From an uncultured Carboxylicivirga sp. (GTDB lineage: Bacteria > Bacteroidota > Bacteroidia > Bacteroidales > Marinilabiliaceae): a stretch of DNA of 64,000 nt. The stretch is from contig NZ_OY764327.1 in NCBI RefSeq assembly GCF_963668385.1, positions 6,146,724-6,210,723 of the forward strand, given 5' to 3'. A program made the position numbers and the translations under genes. The notes beneath the pieces are model-generated. The model searched no databases and had not been told where the DNA came from. It saw only the letters and a program-made list of their open reading frames with translations. How positions within the stretch are numbered: the first letter of the stretch is position 1; every line of letters begins with the position of its first letter. Positions 55,408 to 64,000 of the stretch are shown in pieces.

Positions 55408-57846
55408 TTAACAACCTGAACTGTAGAATATTTTTTGATTGGTTTTAGGTGGAGCAATAGGAACCATAATTTCTTTCATCCAATGGGGCATCTCAGGTTC
55501 CATATTCCGTTCTAACCTTGATTGCCATTCTTCATCAGTTAATCGATTACCCGGCAGCTCACTAAACTCATAATAGCTAAACACAGCTCCTTTGGTCAAA
55601 TACAAATACCCTTCAATTTCAACTACTACATAAATATCATTTACATTTCCTGTGGCAACATGTAAAACTCCCGGATCGGGATTATTTTCCGCATTTGAAG
55701 TATATATATCAGCTACTACAGCGACCGATTTATCAGGCCCTTCAACATTATGCCATCCTTCCAGATATTGATTTTCCTCTTTTACCAGATCAAGTGTTAT
55801 CCATTCAAATGTACTCCCTATGTATTCAATCCTTCCATATTCCTGATTAGTAAGATTCTCTCCTTTTAATTCTTTTTGGCTAACCGATAATAAAAACTTA
55901 GCATTCTCTTTCATCTGTGTTGTAACACGTGAAATCGATTCGTTATAAATTCCATTTCTTTGAAATACATCACTTGTTAAATCCAGTAACTCAATAACTG
56001 CATTCCAATAGGCCGTATTGGGTTCGACATAGCCAACGGTAATAGGTTCAGGAGGACCACCACCACCACACTCAGCAGCCATTGGTTGCTCGGCATACAA
56101 TATTGCATCATGTTTTAACTCAGCCCATGAAGCCAGCGAGGAGTTTAGATTTTTCTTTTCCCATTGGTACGATTGCATAAAATAAGGATAATCCGACTTT
56201 TTCTTCTGAAGCTCTAAAAGACTGTATATCCATTTATTATAAACCGTTTTATCCCAATTAACAGTTGACATTTGTTTCTGCAAAGCAGACAGTTTCTCCG
56301 GATATAACTCCCAACTCTCATTCTCCTCTTTTTGAATTAGTTTTTTGGCCGATTCACTTCCAAATGCTGCCATTACATCCAAACCTTTAGGAAAAGGTCG
56401 TTTACAAATACTGCTTTGTACATCAACCAACTCCTGCAATATTTCGTTATCAGAAAGATATCGTTGTGGCATAAAATTGATTTTATCAACACAACTTATA
56501 GCTTGCTTAGGTTTGATGCGATTTTTACTCTTTGCAATTTGTTGCAGATTATACCTTAAAACACCTAAAGTAACGGTATCTTCCATTAGAAACTCAGCAT
56601 CCAGCGATGTTTTCTGCAGTACATCAGCAATATCCTGAAATGATATATTATCAGGCTGACCAATAATAAAATTAAGTGGTTCTAAGATGGCTTTATATTT
56701 CTTAAACAATCCCGTTTTGTTCATTGCAGCAACACTTAGTGTAGCACATTTAAGCTGGGTATCATCGTCTAAGCAAAAAGGTGCTGTCTGCAACCACATC
56801 ATTGCTTTAAAATATTTTTTAAGATGATTGTTTCGGGTATAATGACCTCTTGGCTTAAAGATACTATATGGGAAATAAACATCGGTATAGCCCAGAAACT
56901 CAGAAAAATCATCATTAACATCCTCAATATGCTTTAACTCCGCTTTGTACATTGTTTGATATGCTGATGGTACAACCAGGTTTGTATCCAATAAAGCTGA
57001 ATAAGCAATGGCATAATAAGTACTATTAAATGCAGCTAGTCTTTTAGTTTCGTCGCTCGTACTATTCAGAGCCAATTCATTCATATTTAAATACATTTTA
57101 TAACATATATCCTGCAATAAGGGAATAAACATTTGCTCTTCGGTGGTACGCAACAAATATCCAAAGTACATATGGAAAAGTTGCATATACATATCTGTTG
57201 TTACAAAACTGGGGAATTGCTGATAATCGTTTTGTTCATATACATGGAAAAGCTGAATATTGCTATTGGGTACAATTGCAAACCCATTGTTAGCAAGCTT
57301 TGACATTAGCGTTGAATGAGCACTTTCTAACTGAAAGATATTAATGATATTATTAATGTTTGGTTTTGTAGTTTCATCTTTTACAATATAGTTCTGACTT
57401 ATAAGTTCATCTTCTCTGGCTCTGAGTTTATCTATAAAATCTTGTTCTTCAATCGAATATTCTATCGGTGAAATATCATTACTTCCTTCCTCTTCAGACC
57501 AAAAACGGTCTTCCATCCGTTGATTGTACCAGCTGGTAGTTCCAAATACACCTCGCAGGTCAGCTTTCATAAAACAATATCCTTGTTTGGCAGCAAACGA
57601 ATTTCTTAAAATTCTAACATCAGAAAGACTTAGTTGTGAAATATCAAAGTTAAGATCAAAACTATCTTTTAAAGCTTCTATTATAAGTTCATTATTATTA
57701 TCAATAATGCCCGACTTTTCCAGATGTTGTTTCTTAGGCTGCTCAGGTTTTACTTCCACCTTGTTTTGTTTCTCTTTGGTTGATGACTTCTTTCCTCCAC
57801 AACTACAAAGGAATGCCACCATTACAATAAGTAAAAATCTATTCAT
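55408..57846 (-). CDS. DUF3160-family lipoprotein with N-terminal YARHG-like domain
   Basis: 812 residues. N-terminus MNRFLLIVMVAFLCSCGGKK is an SPII signal with lipobox LCSC. A lysine-rich linker leads to a YARHG-like domain (about 75-135: LRNSFAAKQGYCFMKADLRGVF, SWYNQRMEDRFW) thought to be extracellular. Most of the rest resembles DUF3160 (FQLESAHSTLMSKLANNGFAI, SFVTTDMYMQLFHMYFGYLL, then AECGGGGPPEP and NAYWNAVIELLDLTSDV). No catalytic residues can be named. It starts 5 bp after the small lipoprotein gene and ends 9 bp before capA-like, so the three are one transcript. Function unknown. Confidence 0.8.
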   Translation of the reverse strand: MNRFLLIVMVAFLCSCGGKKSSTKEKQNKVEVKPEQPKKQHLEKSGIIDNNNELIIEALKDSFDLNFDISQLSLSDVRILRNSFAAKQGYCFMKADLRGVFGTTSWYNQRMEDRFWSEEEGSNDISPIEYSIEEQDFIDKLRAREDELISQNYIVKDETTKPNINNIINIFQLESAHSTLMSKLANNGFAIVPNSNIQLFHVYEQNDYQQFPSFVTTDMYMQLFHMYFGYLLRTTEEQMFIPLLQDICYKMYLNMNELALNSTSDETKRLAAFNSTYYAIAYSALLDTNLVVPSAYQTMYKAELKHIEDVNDDFSEFLGYTDVYFPYSIFKPRGHYTRNNHLKKYFKAMMWLQTAPFCLDDDTQLKCATLSVAAMNKTGLFKKYKAILEPLNFIIGQPDNISFQDIADVLQKTSLDAEFLMEDTVTLGVLRYNLQQIAKSKNRIKPKQAISCVDKINFMPQRYLSDNEILQELVDVQSSICKRPFPKGLDVMAAFGSESAKKLIQKEENESWELYPEKLSALQKQMSTVNWDKTVYNKWIYSLLELQKKKSDYPYFMQSYQWEKKNLNSSLASWAELKHDAILYAEQPMAAECGGGGPPEPITVGYVEPNTAYWNAVIELLDLTSDVFQRNGIYNESISRVTTQMKENAKFLLSVSQKELKGENLTNQEYGRIEYIGSTFEWITLDLVKEENQYLEGWHNVEGPDKSVAVVADIYTSNAENNPDPGVLHVATGNVNDIYVVVEIEGYLYLTKGAVFSYYEFSELPGNRLTDEEWQSRLERNMEPEMPHWMKEIMVPIAPPKTNQKIFYSSGC

Positions 57847-57851
57847 TAGGT

Positions 57852-58394
57852 TTAATTTGTATGTTTCAAAAGTTTTTTGGCTTCTTCAATATCAACCTCA
57901 CGCTTTAAGTATTTGGTAAAATCAAGCCCAAAAGAACGCCAACGATATTCGGCCACTAAATAATTTCCGCTTTGCTCTTGCTCAATACTTCTAATTCGTG
58001 AACCTTCATCAATACGAGTATATGTAAAGTCAACTAAAGGATGACCTAATCGGGATCCTAACCATAACGGACGAACATATCCCTCATAGTTTTGAAAAAT
58101 AAATAATCGCTTCGACATAGTAGAATCAAACCGGGTAGTTTTAATCACTCCCACCATTATATCATCTACCTCATCATTATTAATATCGCCTATCTGAAAC
58201 TGATAAACAGGATAGGGTAACTCCCATTGATTCGTCATTGAATCTGTTTGTATTTGTAAATAATGGAGGGTATCATTTACTGATATCAATGAATACGGAC
58301 TATGATTATTTTCGTCTTTGCTATTAGTTAATTGATTACACGAAACACATAAACAAACAATAACAGAAAGGCAAAAAGAAACTCGGCTAATCAT
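57852..58394 (-). CDS. Small lipoprotein with FG-GAP-like motif
   Basis: 180 residues. SPII signal ending CLCVSCNQL (lipobox CVSC). Contains IGDINNDEVDDIMVGVIK (about residues 87-104), resembling the calcium-binding loop of FG-GAP/integrin-type beta-propeller repeats, but only one copy is present. The remainder is not recognised (RPLWLGSRLGHPLVDFTY, YRWRSFGLDFTKYL). First gene of the operon with the DUF3160 and CapA-like genes; the 5-bp gap implies coupled translation. Confidence 0.7.
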   Translation of the reverse strand: MISRVSFCLSVIVCLCVSCNQLTNSKDENNHSPYSLISVNDTLHYLQIQTDSMTNQWELPYPVYQFQIGDINNDEVDDIMVGVIKTTRFDSTMSKRLFIFQNYEGYVRPLWLGSRLGHPLVDFTYTRIDEGSRIRSIEQEQSGNYLVAEYRWRSFGLDFTKYLKREVDIEEAKKLLKHTN

Positions 58395-58436
58395 CTTATT
58401 AATAAATAGTTCAATAATTTAATAAAACCTTCAGTA

Positions 58437-59357
58437 CTACTGAAAATTATAATTAACAGGAACGGTATAACTAACCTTAACTAATTTACCATCTTGCTTT
58501 CCGGGTTTCCACTTTGGTAAAGTCTCAATCAAACGCATTGTTTCATGTAACAAAATTGGTGGTCCGGGCTTTGCGGGTAAAACATCAACAACAGAACCAT
58601 CATTATCAACAACAAAAGAAACGTATACACGTGAGCCTATTCTTCTTTTTTGTGCCGAAGGCGGAAAGTGAATATTACGGGCAATATAATTACGTAAGCC
58701 CATCTCTCCTCCCGGAAATTCAGGCATTTCTTCAGCTATAAGAATTTTATTCGGTTCTGTTTGTTCTAAACCTTGTTTAATAATCTGCTTCGAACCATCT
58801 GGCATGATATGAATGATAGAGTCCCCTTTTATTGCCTCATAAACACTATCTCTCTTACTTATTGACGAATAGAATTCGTTACCAATAAGTTTTCCGTTTT
58901 TACTAATGTACGTGTAAATCATTTGTGAACTACCATAGATAGTAGTATCCGGATTCATTTGCTTAACAATACCTAGTTCATTTTTAAATGGGTATGCTAA
59001 ATCAAATTGTGGTTTTATTATAAATTGCCCCGTTTTATCAATATAACCATACTTACCGTAGTTTGATGCATAAGCAACACCTTCGGTAAATGGTCCGGCA
59101 TCATAAAATTGATAATCAATAATAATGGTTCCGGAGGAGTCGATATAACCAAACTTTAAATCTTTTTCTACCAAAGCAAGTCCTTCACTAAACCCACTGG
59201 CAAAAGTAAATGGTTTACACTTTACTTTTTTCCCTTTAGGATTAACTAAATAATATAAGCCTTTTTTGTATTTGAAGTGATATCCAATGCTATTGGTTTG
59301 ACTAATTAATATTAGTGAATTAAAAATAAGAGTAAAAACGACAAGAGTTTTCTTCAT
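58437..59357 (-). CDS. WG-repeat protein with C-terminal TonB-like domain
   Basis: 306 residues with a signal peptide (1-20). Residues about 20-175 contain WG-type repeats of the KYGYIDKTGQFIIKPQFD and FGYIDSSGTIIIDYQFYD form, about four copies. The last ~90 residues (PEFPGGEMGLRNYIARNIHFPPSAQKR... VVDVLPAKPGPP... LPKWKPGKQDGKLVKVSYTVPV) are a TonB C-terminal domain. There is no proline-rich spacer and the N-terminus is a cleavable-looking signal, not a TonB membrane anchor, so it is unlikely to energise receptors itself. Followed by the lipoprotein/DUF3160/CapA operon 42 bp downstream. Confidence 0.82.
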   Translation of the reverse strand: MKKTLVVFTLIFNSLILISQTNSIGYHFKYKKGLYYLVNPKGKKVKCKPFTFASGFSEGLALVEKDLKFGYIDSSGTIIIDYQFYDAGPFTEGVAYASNYGKYGYIDKTGQFIIKPQFDLAYPFKNELGIVKQMNPDTTIYGSSQMIYTYISKNGKLIGNEFYSSISKRDSVYEAIKGDSIIHIMPDGSKQIIKQGLEQTEPNKILIAEEMPEFPGGEMGLRNYIARNIHFPPSAQKRRIGSRVYVSFVVDNDGSVVDVLPAKPGPPILLHETMRLIETLPKWKPGKQDGKLVKVSYTVPVNYNFQ

Positions 59358-59671
59358 GGTTTAGGAATTACCCCACTAAAATAACAATTCTAAATTGATA
59401 TTATAATAACTATAAAATTATACGCTTAATGGTGGTAATGCTCTTATTGTAATTCGCGACAACAATAAGATAACTTTGTAAAATTCAGACTAAATAGAGA
59501 TCGTGAAATAGAGTAAACTTATTTACGGCAAGCAAATCTCTTTTAAGAATTTGTAAACAATTGAGTAGAAATTTAACAGACCTATCTCTAATCTTATTAC
59601 TTTTTTTAAATATAAAATCGTAAAAAAGAGGCTACTTTTAAATAGCCTCTCTCATTTTTTTAATCAACCAA
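59358..59671. other. Intergenic region upstream of the WG-repeat gene
   Basis: 314 bp, AT-rich. Holds the terminator of the fructokinase operon at its right end and presumably the WG-repeat gene promoter, though no clear TAnnTTTG element was found. Confidence 0.55.
59621..59650 (-). terminator. Terminator of the GH36/permease/fructokinase operon
   Basis: Perfect 8-bp stem AGAGGCTA/TAGCCTCT (59627-59634, 59643-59650) followed by six T on the minus strand. Confidence 0.88.
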
Positions 59672-60541
59672 TTAGGCCAATTCCGAATACTCAGGCATAG
59701 CTCCATGTTGTGTGCAAACAAAAGCCGATAACTTAACGGCCATTTCATGCGTTTCTTTTAATGATTTTTTGGACAGAAAACCTGTAATCATGGCTGCCGT
59801 AAACGAATCACCGGCTCCTACCGTATCTGCCACCTCAACCATAGGTGTTTCTATAAAACTGACTTCGGCCGGGGTTATTAGGTAACTGCCTTCTGTTCCA
59901 CAGGTGAGCGCTACCATTTTTAAATGATAATTTTTCAGAAGAGTTTGACAGTTCTCTACATCATCACCTTGTAAACCCATCATCTCAGAAACAACCTTAA
60001 TTTCCTCATCATTAATTTTAAGAACATTACACATCATCAGCGAATCTTCTAACAACTCTTTTGAATAAAAATGCTGCCGCAGATTAATATCAAAGACCTT
60101 TAAAGCATCATTGGGTACCTGGTTTACAAAATTCCTAATGGTGGTTCGTGAAACTTCACCCCGTTGAGCTAAAGAGCCAAAACAAACAGCATCTGTTGAG
60201 TTAGCCAACTTATTATATTCGGGTTTCATATGTATAAAATCCCAGGCAACAGGTTGACAAATTTCGTATTGTGGCACTCCCTTATCATCCAAAGTTACTT
60301 GTACGGTTCCCGTGTCTTTGTCAACTCGCTGTATATCGTATTTCAAATCAACAGCATCCAGTTTATTAATAATTTCAACACCTAATTCATCATTGCCTAT
60401 TGCACTGATTGCCATGCTATCCAAGCCTAACTTAGAAGCATGATAGGCAAAATTACATGGAGCACCTCCCATTTGTTTATGATCGGGAAATACATCCCAT
60501 AATAACTCACCTATGCCTATTACTAATGGTTTCTTTGCCAT
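59672..60541 (-). CDS. PfkB-family sugar kinase, probable fructokinase
   Basis: 289 residues of the ribokinase/PfkB fold, cytoplasmic. N-terminal GIGELLWDVFPDHKQMGGAPCNFAYHASKLG has the substrate-binding GG motif, in the form typical of fructokinases; the C-terminal signature DTVGAGDSFTAAMITGFL provides the catalytic Asp (about 243) and anion hole. Phosphorylates fructose (or a related sugar) using ATP. It lies 4 bp after the sugar permease gene in an operon with alpha-galactosidase, consistent with growth on raffinose-type or other fructose-containing galactosides. Sugar specificity is inferred from resemblance and context. Confidence 0.87.
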   Translation of the reverse strand: MAKKPLVIGIGELLWDVFPDHKQMGGAPCNFAYHASKLGLDSMAISAIGNDELGVEIINKLDAVDLKYDIQRVDKDTGTVQVTLDDKGVPQYEICQPVAWDFIHMKPEYNKLANSTDAVCFGSLAQRGEVSRTTIRNFVNQVPNDALKVFDINLRQHFYSKELLEDSLMMCNVLKINDEEIKVVSEMMGLQGDDVENCQTLLKNYHLKMVALTCGTEGSYLITPAEVSFIETPMVEVADTVGAGDSFTAAMITGFLSKKSLKETHEMAVKLSAFVCTQHGAMPEYSELA

Positions 60542-60545
60542 AATT

Positions 60546-61904
60546 TTAAATCAATCCAAGTTCTTTTTCAATTTGTTCCAACGATTTCCCTTTGGTTTCA
60601 GGGATCCGGAATTTTACAAACACAAAAGCTATAACGCTGAATATACCAAAGATACCAAACAGGTAACTTAGCCCCAATTGCCCTTGTATAACAGGTGCGA
60701 AATAAACTGTCAGGAATGTACATAACCAGCTTACTGCTGTTGAAAATGACATAGCCACACCCTTAATTCTATTGGGATATATTTCTGATATAATAACCCA
60801 CATAACAGGAGCAAAGGAGGCTGCAAAAAAGGAGATATAAACCAATAAAGCAATGAGTACTCCGGCTCCATACTGGGTCTGTTTGCTAAATTCAAAAGTA
60901 AGATATGCCAGTGAAACAACCATGCCTACTGCCCCCCAAAGCAGTAAAGTCTTTCTCCCTTTTTTATCAACCAGCCAAAGTGCTACAATTGTCATTAGAA
61001 AATTAACCAGACCAACAATCATGGCTTGCATCATCGAATCTCCCTGGGCCGATCCAGCCGCTTTGAAAATATCGGGTGCAAACATGATAACTGCATTAAT
61101 TCCTGTTATTTGTTGTAGCGCAGCAATGGCTGTTCCAATGGCAACAATTTTACCTGTTTTCCCCTTAAACAGTTCTGAAACCCTAACTTTTTCTTTTGAT
61201 TTTTCCTCCTTTATAACTCTCTCTATTTGCTCCATTTCATTATTTACCAACTCCTCTCCTCCAATCTTTAACATTACAGCTTCGGCCTCAGTTTTTTTCC
61301 CCTTAGCAATTAGCCATCGCGGGCTTTCCGGAAAAGAAATTAGTATAAAAATGAAATAAAAAATACTGAATATTGCTGGTACAGCTAGCATATAACGCCA
61401 ACTGTCATCTCCTAAATCAATAAGAAAATAATCGAAGATATAAGCTAAAACAATTCCAATGGTAATGGCAAACTGATTCATTGAAACCAACCTTCCCCGA
61501 CTATGAGCAGGTGATATTTCAGAAATATACATAGGCCCCACTACCGATGTAGCTCCTACAGCCAAACCTGATAGTACTCTGAACACAATCAATATCACAG
61601 ATGATTCGGCTAAAGCACACCCCATGGCAGAAATTATATACAGTAATGCTGTTGCCTGCATCACTTTCTTTCGTCCATATTTTTCGGTGAAGTTGCCAGT
61701 AAAAAGGGCCCCGATTAAACAACCAAATGTTAATAAGGCAGCAACGGTTCCCAAACCGCCATCGGTTAAAGAAAATTCACTTTTTAGCATATCAACGGCA
61801 CCTGATATACCAGCCATATTTAATCCAAATAACAATCCCCCATTAATAGCTACAAATGTAATCCAATATAAATAAGTTGCGTGTATTTTATTATTCGTCT
61901 CCAT
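60546..61904 (-). CDS. MFS sugar-porter family permease
   Basis: About 452 residues from Met9 (61904); the ATG at 61928 would overlap the GH36 stop by 17 bp and is less likely. Twelve transmembrane helices can be traced. Sugar-porter signatures: GRKKVMQATALLYIISAMGCA after helix 2, PMYISEISPAHSRGRLVSMNQ (the PxYxxExxPxxxRG motif), PESPRWL before the central loop, QQITGINAVIMFAP in helix 7, and PETKGKSLEQIE at the C-terminus. A proton-sugar symporter of the XylE/glucose-type group in the inner membrane. Between the GH36 and fructokinase genes, it should import sugar released by the galactosidase. Confidence 0.93.
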   Translation of the reverse strand: METNNKIHATYLYWITFVAINGGLLFGLNMAGISGAVDMLKSEFSLTDGGLGTVAALLTFGCLIGALFTGNFTEKYGRKKVMQATALLYIISAMGCALAESSVILIVFRVLSGLAVGATSVVGPMYISEISPAHSRGRLVSMNQFAITIGIVLAYIFDYFLIDLGDDSWRYMLAVPAIFSIFYFIFILISFPESPRWLIAKGKKTEAEAVMLKIGGEELVNNEMEQIERVIKEEKSKEKVRVSELFKGKTGKIVAIGTAIAALQQITGINAVIMFAPDIFKAAGSAQGDSMMQAMIVGLVNFLMTIVALWLVDKKGRKTLLLWGAVGMVVSLAYLTFEFSKQTQYGAGVLIALLVYISFFAASFAPVMWVIISEIYPNRIKGVAMSFSTAVSWLCTFLTVYFAPVIQGQLGLSYLFGIFGIFSVIAFVFVKFRIPETKGKSLEQIEKELGLI

Positions 61905-61911
61905 AAATTTA

Positions 61912-64000
61912 CTATTTATTATAACCAACAGCTTTTAGTTTAAATACAGCACTATCAAACTGTTCTGAAAGAGTTAATTCTATACCCACACTCATCAGGT
62001 AAGATGCAGAAAACGTTTGACCATCACCCCAGAATTGACTATCGCCTTGTTTATTGATTTCAATAATCTGATACTCTTTATTCGTATCCAGTCCGTTTAG
62101 TTTAATGGTTGAATAAACTCCACGTGTATGCTGATCGGTACTAAAGGCATAAAGTACAGCCGATTCCTTATCCTTTGAAACAAACATTTGGGATGCATAA
62201 CCACCTTCATCATAAGGCGATTGTAATCGGTACAAATCACCGTTGGTTATTATCGGACGTATAAATTGTTTATAGTTTTTGATGGCATCTTCGGCAAATA
62301 TTCGATCCTCTCCCTGAATATCTTTAGGCTGCAATTCCATTCCCAAGCGACCGGTCATGGCCACATCAAAGCGAAATTTTAGTGGAGTAACGCGCATGGT
62401 TTGATGATTAGGACTAGTTGACACATGCGATGCTGCCCCCACTGGTGGATAAATTAAAGTGGTTCCGTATTGAATAAAAATGCGCGATAAAGGATCGGTA
62501 TTATCTGATGTCCAGTACTCATTATGATATTTTAATGCACCATAATCCAGTCGTCCACCACCTGAAGCGCAATCCTGAATTACAAAGTCAGGATATTTGG
62601 CACGAATGCGTTCATAAACAGCATACAAACCCTGCGTATAGCCATTCCATAGATGAGTCTGCTCCGAGGAAGGTAAATAAGTTGATCCGGCCTGTTCCAC
62701 ATGTCGGTTGGCATCCCACTTTATATATTCAATACCGGGGTGAGTAGTTAATAAACTATCAAACACATTGTAAACAAAATCCTGCACTTTGGGATTTGAC
62801 AAATCCAATAGCAACTGATTTCGCCAAGTAATTTTCTCTCGTCCATTACTTTGCACAATCCACTCCGGATGATTTTCGGCCAATTCGCTTTTAGGATTCA
62901 CCATTTCAGGCTCAATCCACAATCCAAATTTGAGTCCTTTTTTGTGCGCATATTTAATCAAGTAATCAATCCCGTGGGGTAATTTCTTTTTATTGGTTTG
63001 CCAATCGCCCAAACCGGCAGTGTCGCTGTTTCGAGGATATTTATTTCCAAACCAGCCATCATCCAGCACAAAAGTCTCAATTCCCATTTCGGCAGCATCA
63101 TCCATCATGCCTGTTAGTGTTTTTTCATCAAAAGTAAAATATGCACCTTCCCAACTGTTTAGCACAATATCATGTATTTTATTTCCGCCAACCATAGCAT
63201 ATGTGCGGCCCCAGTCGTGCAGATTACGTGAAACCTGACCACGCCCTTCGTTACTATAGGTGTAAATCATTTCAGGCGTAGTAAATTGCTCTCCTGTTTT
63301 TAAGGTCCAGTCCGAAAGGAATGGATTGATACCACTTACAATATTAAGCATTTTCCACTCATCCAGCTGAAAAGCCAAACGGTAGTTACCCGACCATGCT
63401 AATGCACCCCCATAGCATTCTCCCGAATTTTCTAAAGATGGATGGTTCAAACTTAAAATAAACGAAGCATTTTCAGTTTGTGTTGTTCTCACTCCTTTCT
63501 TGCAATCGATAACTTTAATGCCATTTTCAATCTTCTCTTCCACCATAGTCATTTCGCCAGCCCAGGCACCATAAAAATGTGTTAAGTAATAGCTTTGAGC
63601 TTTCAATGGCAAATAAGATGAAGCATAATTAGTGAGCTTCACAGCTCCTTCCTCATCATTTTTTATCACCGTCCACTGACTGATTACATCTTCTTTGTAA
63701 AAAGCTTTGGTATGAAGTTCAACGGTAAAGTCATATACCGGATCTTTTAATTGGATAACTGTTTCTTCGACATTTGGGTTCGATTTGTCGATATTTACAC
63801 CATTATAAATCAACTCGGTATTTAAACTACCATCGGAATGAATGACTGTTAAAGCCGGTTCATTAATATTTCCATGTCCAAAGGCCGGATAGGCTTCGTA
63901 AGAGAAATCTCTATCAGTATCCATTTTAGGATAAGCCCTTTGCTGCATAAAGTCATCGTTTGCATCAACCTTTGCTCCATAATGTTGAAATACCAGCCGT
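61912..64000 (-). CDS. GH36 alpha-galactosidase, 5' end outside window
   Basis: At least 696 residues; the reading frame continues upstream of the first in-frame ATG (63948) to the window edge with RLVFQHYGAKVDANDDF, a normal GH36 N-terminal sequence, so the gene is 5'-partial rather than starting at 63948. The catalytic TIM barrel has FVLDDGWFGNKYPRNSD, GLWIEPEMVNPKS, the nucleophile Asp in YIKWDANRHVE and the acid/base Asp in WTSDNTDPLSR, with CASGGGRLDYGAL between. Hydrolyses alpha-galactosides such as melibiose or raffinose. No signal can be seen because the start is missing. First visible gene of the permease/kinase operon, 7 bp before the permease. Confidence 0.94.
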   Translation of the reverse strand, partial: RLVFQHYGAKVDANDDFMQQRAYPKMDTDRDFSYEAYPAFGHGNINEPALTVIHSDGSLNTELIYNGVNIDKSNPNVEETVIQLKDPVYDFTVELHTKAFYKEDVISQWTVIKNDEEGAVKLTNYASSYLPLKAQSYYLTHFYGAWAGEMTMVEEKIENGIKVIDCKKGVRTTQTENASFILSLNHPSLENSGECYGGALAWSGNYRLAFQLDEWKMLNIVSGINPFLSDWTLKTGEQFTTPEMIYTYSNEGRGQVSRNLHDWGRTYAMVGGNKIHDIVLNSWEGAYFTFDEKTLTGMMDDAAEMGIETFVLDDGWFGNKYPRNSDTAGLGDWQTNKKKLPHGIDYLIKYAHKKGLKFGLWIEPEMVNPKSELAENHPEWIVQSNGREKITWRNQLLLDLSNPKVQDFVYNVFDSLLTTHPGIEYIKWDANRHVEQAGSTYLPSSEQTHLWNGYTQGLYAVYERIRAKYPDFVIQDCASGGGRLDYGALKYHNEYWTSDNTDPLSRIFIQYGTTLIYPPVGAASHVSTSPNHQTMRVTPLKFRFDVAMTGRLGMELQPKDIQGEDRIFAEDAIKNYKQFIRPIITNGDLYRLQSPYDEGGYASQMFVSKDKESAVLYAFSTDQHTRGVYSTIKLNGLDTNKEYQIIEINKQGDSQFWGDGQTFSASYLMSVGIELTLSEQFDSAVFKLKAVGYNK

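Noticed and set aside
53796-59357. A genomic island or mobile insertion
   Set aside because: No integrase, transposase, tRNA target, or flanking direct repeats were seen, and base composition is like the rest of the window.
60853-61359. 168-residue forward open frame opposite the sugar permease
   Set aside because: Antisense to a clear 12-helix permease; composition mirrors it and no motif is present.
63948-64000. Start of the GH36 gene at the ATG at 63948
   Set aside because: The frame is open to the window edge with family-typical sequence upstream, so the true start lies outside.

Overview
The window (about 36% G+C, long AT-rich intergenic stretches, very few Shine-Dalgarno-like sites) comes from a member of the Bacteroidota. 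SusC/SusD pairs, AraC-type regulators with periplasmic sensor regions, a type B sorting domain of the type IX secretion system (T9SS), PorP/SprF and many SPII lipoproteins all point that way. The mix of polysaccharide-utilisation loci (PULs) and a giant calcium-binding adhesin suggests a marine or sediment member of the Bacteroidales/Marinilabiliales; that placement is inference.

Layout. 1-5.8 kb is housekeeping: a 3'-truncated PBP4-type D-Ala-D-Ala carboxypeptidase coupled to a DUF6340-like lipoprotein, fabG, a lone sucD, and a forward pair made of a lipoprotein class-I glutamine amidotransferase (peptidase C26) and a leucine-rich-repeat protein. 5.8-18.6 kb is one secretion unit: a 3923-residue T9SS adhesin with 19 tandem Calx-beta repeats, followed by a PorP/SprF partner. 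mnmE (forward strand) separates it from the nutrient loci.

20.6-33.6 kb is a SusCD locus whose enzymes are all phosphoesterases: a GDPD/PI-PLC-like phosphodiesterase, an alkaline phosphatase, and a calcineurin-like phosphoesterase fused to a PA14-like domain. It is controlled by a 1.3-kb-residue-scale hybrid two-component sensor (HTCS). There is no recognisable glycoside hydrolase in it. This is the best candidate for an under-described system: outer-membrane uptake of a phosphate-ester-bearing polymer or glycan, or of phosphodiester compounds. 34.3-53.5 kb is an arabinose/galactose PUL: SusCD, two DUF1680 (GH127-like) proteins, a DUF5695-like (alpha/alpha)-barrel protein, a GH42 beta-galactosidase and a GH51 arabinofuranosidase broken by a single-base deletion. 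Its regulator carries the sensor part of an HTCS joined straight to an AraC domain with no kinase or receiver. The likely substrate is an arabinogalactan or arabinan-decorated galactan.

53.8-59.4 kb holds poorly characterised genes: a small membrane protein, an operon of a small lipoprotein, a YARHG/DUF3160 lipoprotein and a CapA-family protein, and a WG-repeat protein ending in a TonB-like domain. 59.7-64 kb is an alpha-galactosidase (GH36, 5' end outside the window), a sugar-porter MFS permease and a PfkB/fructokinase, consistent with use of galactosides that also contain fructose. No rRNA, tRNA, CRISPR array, insertion sequence or prophage was recognised.
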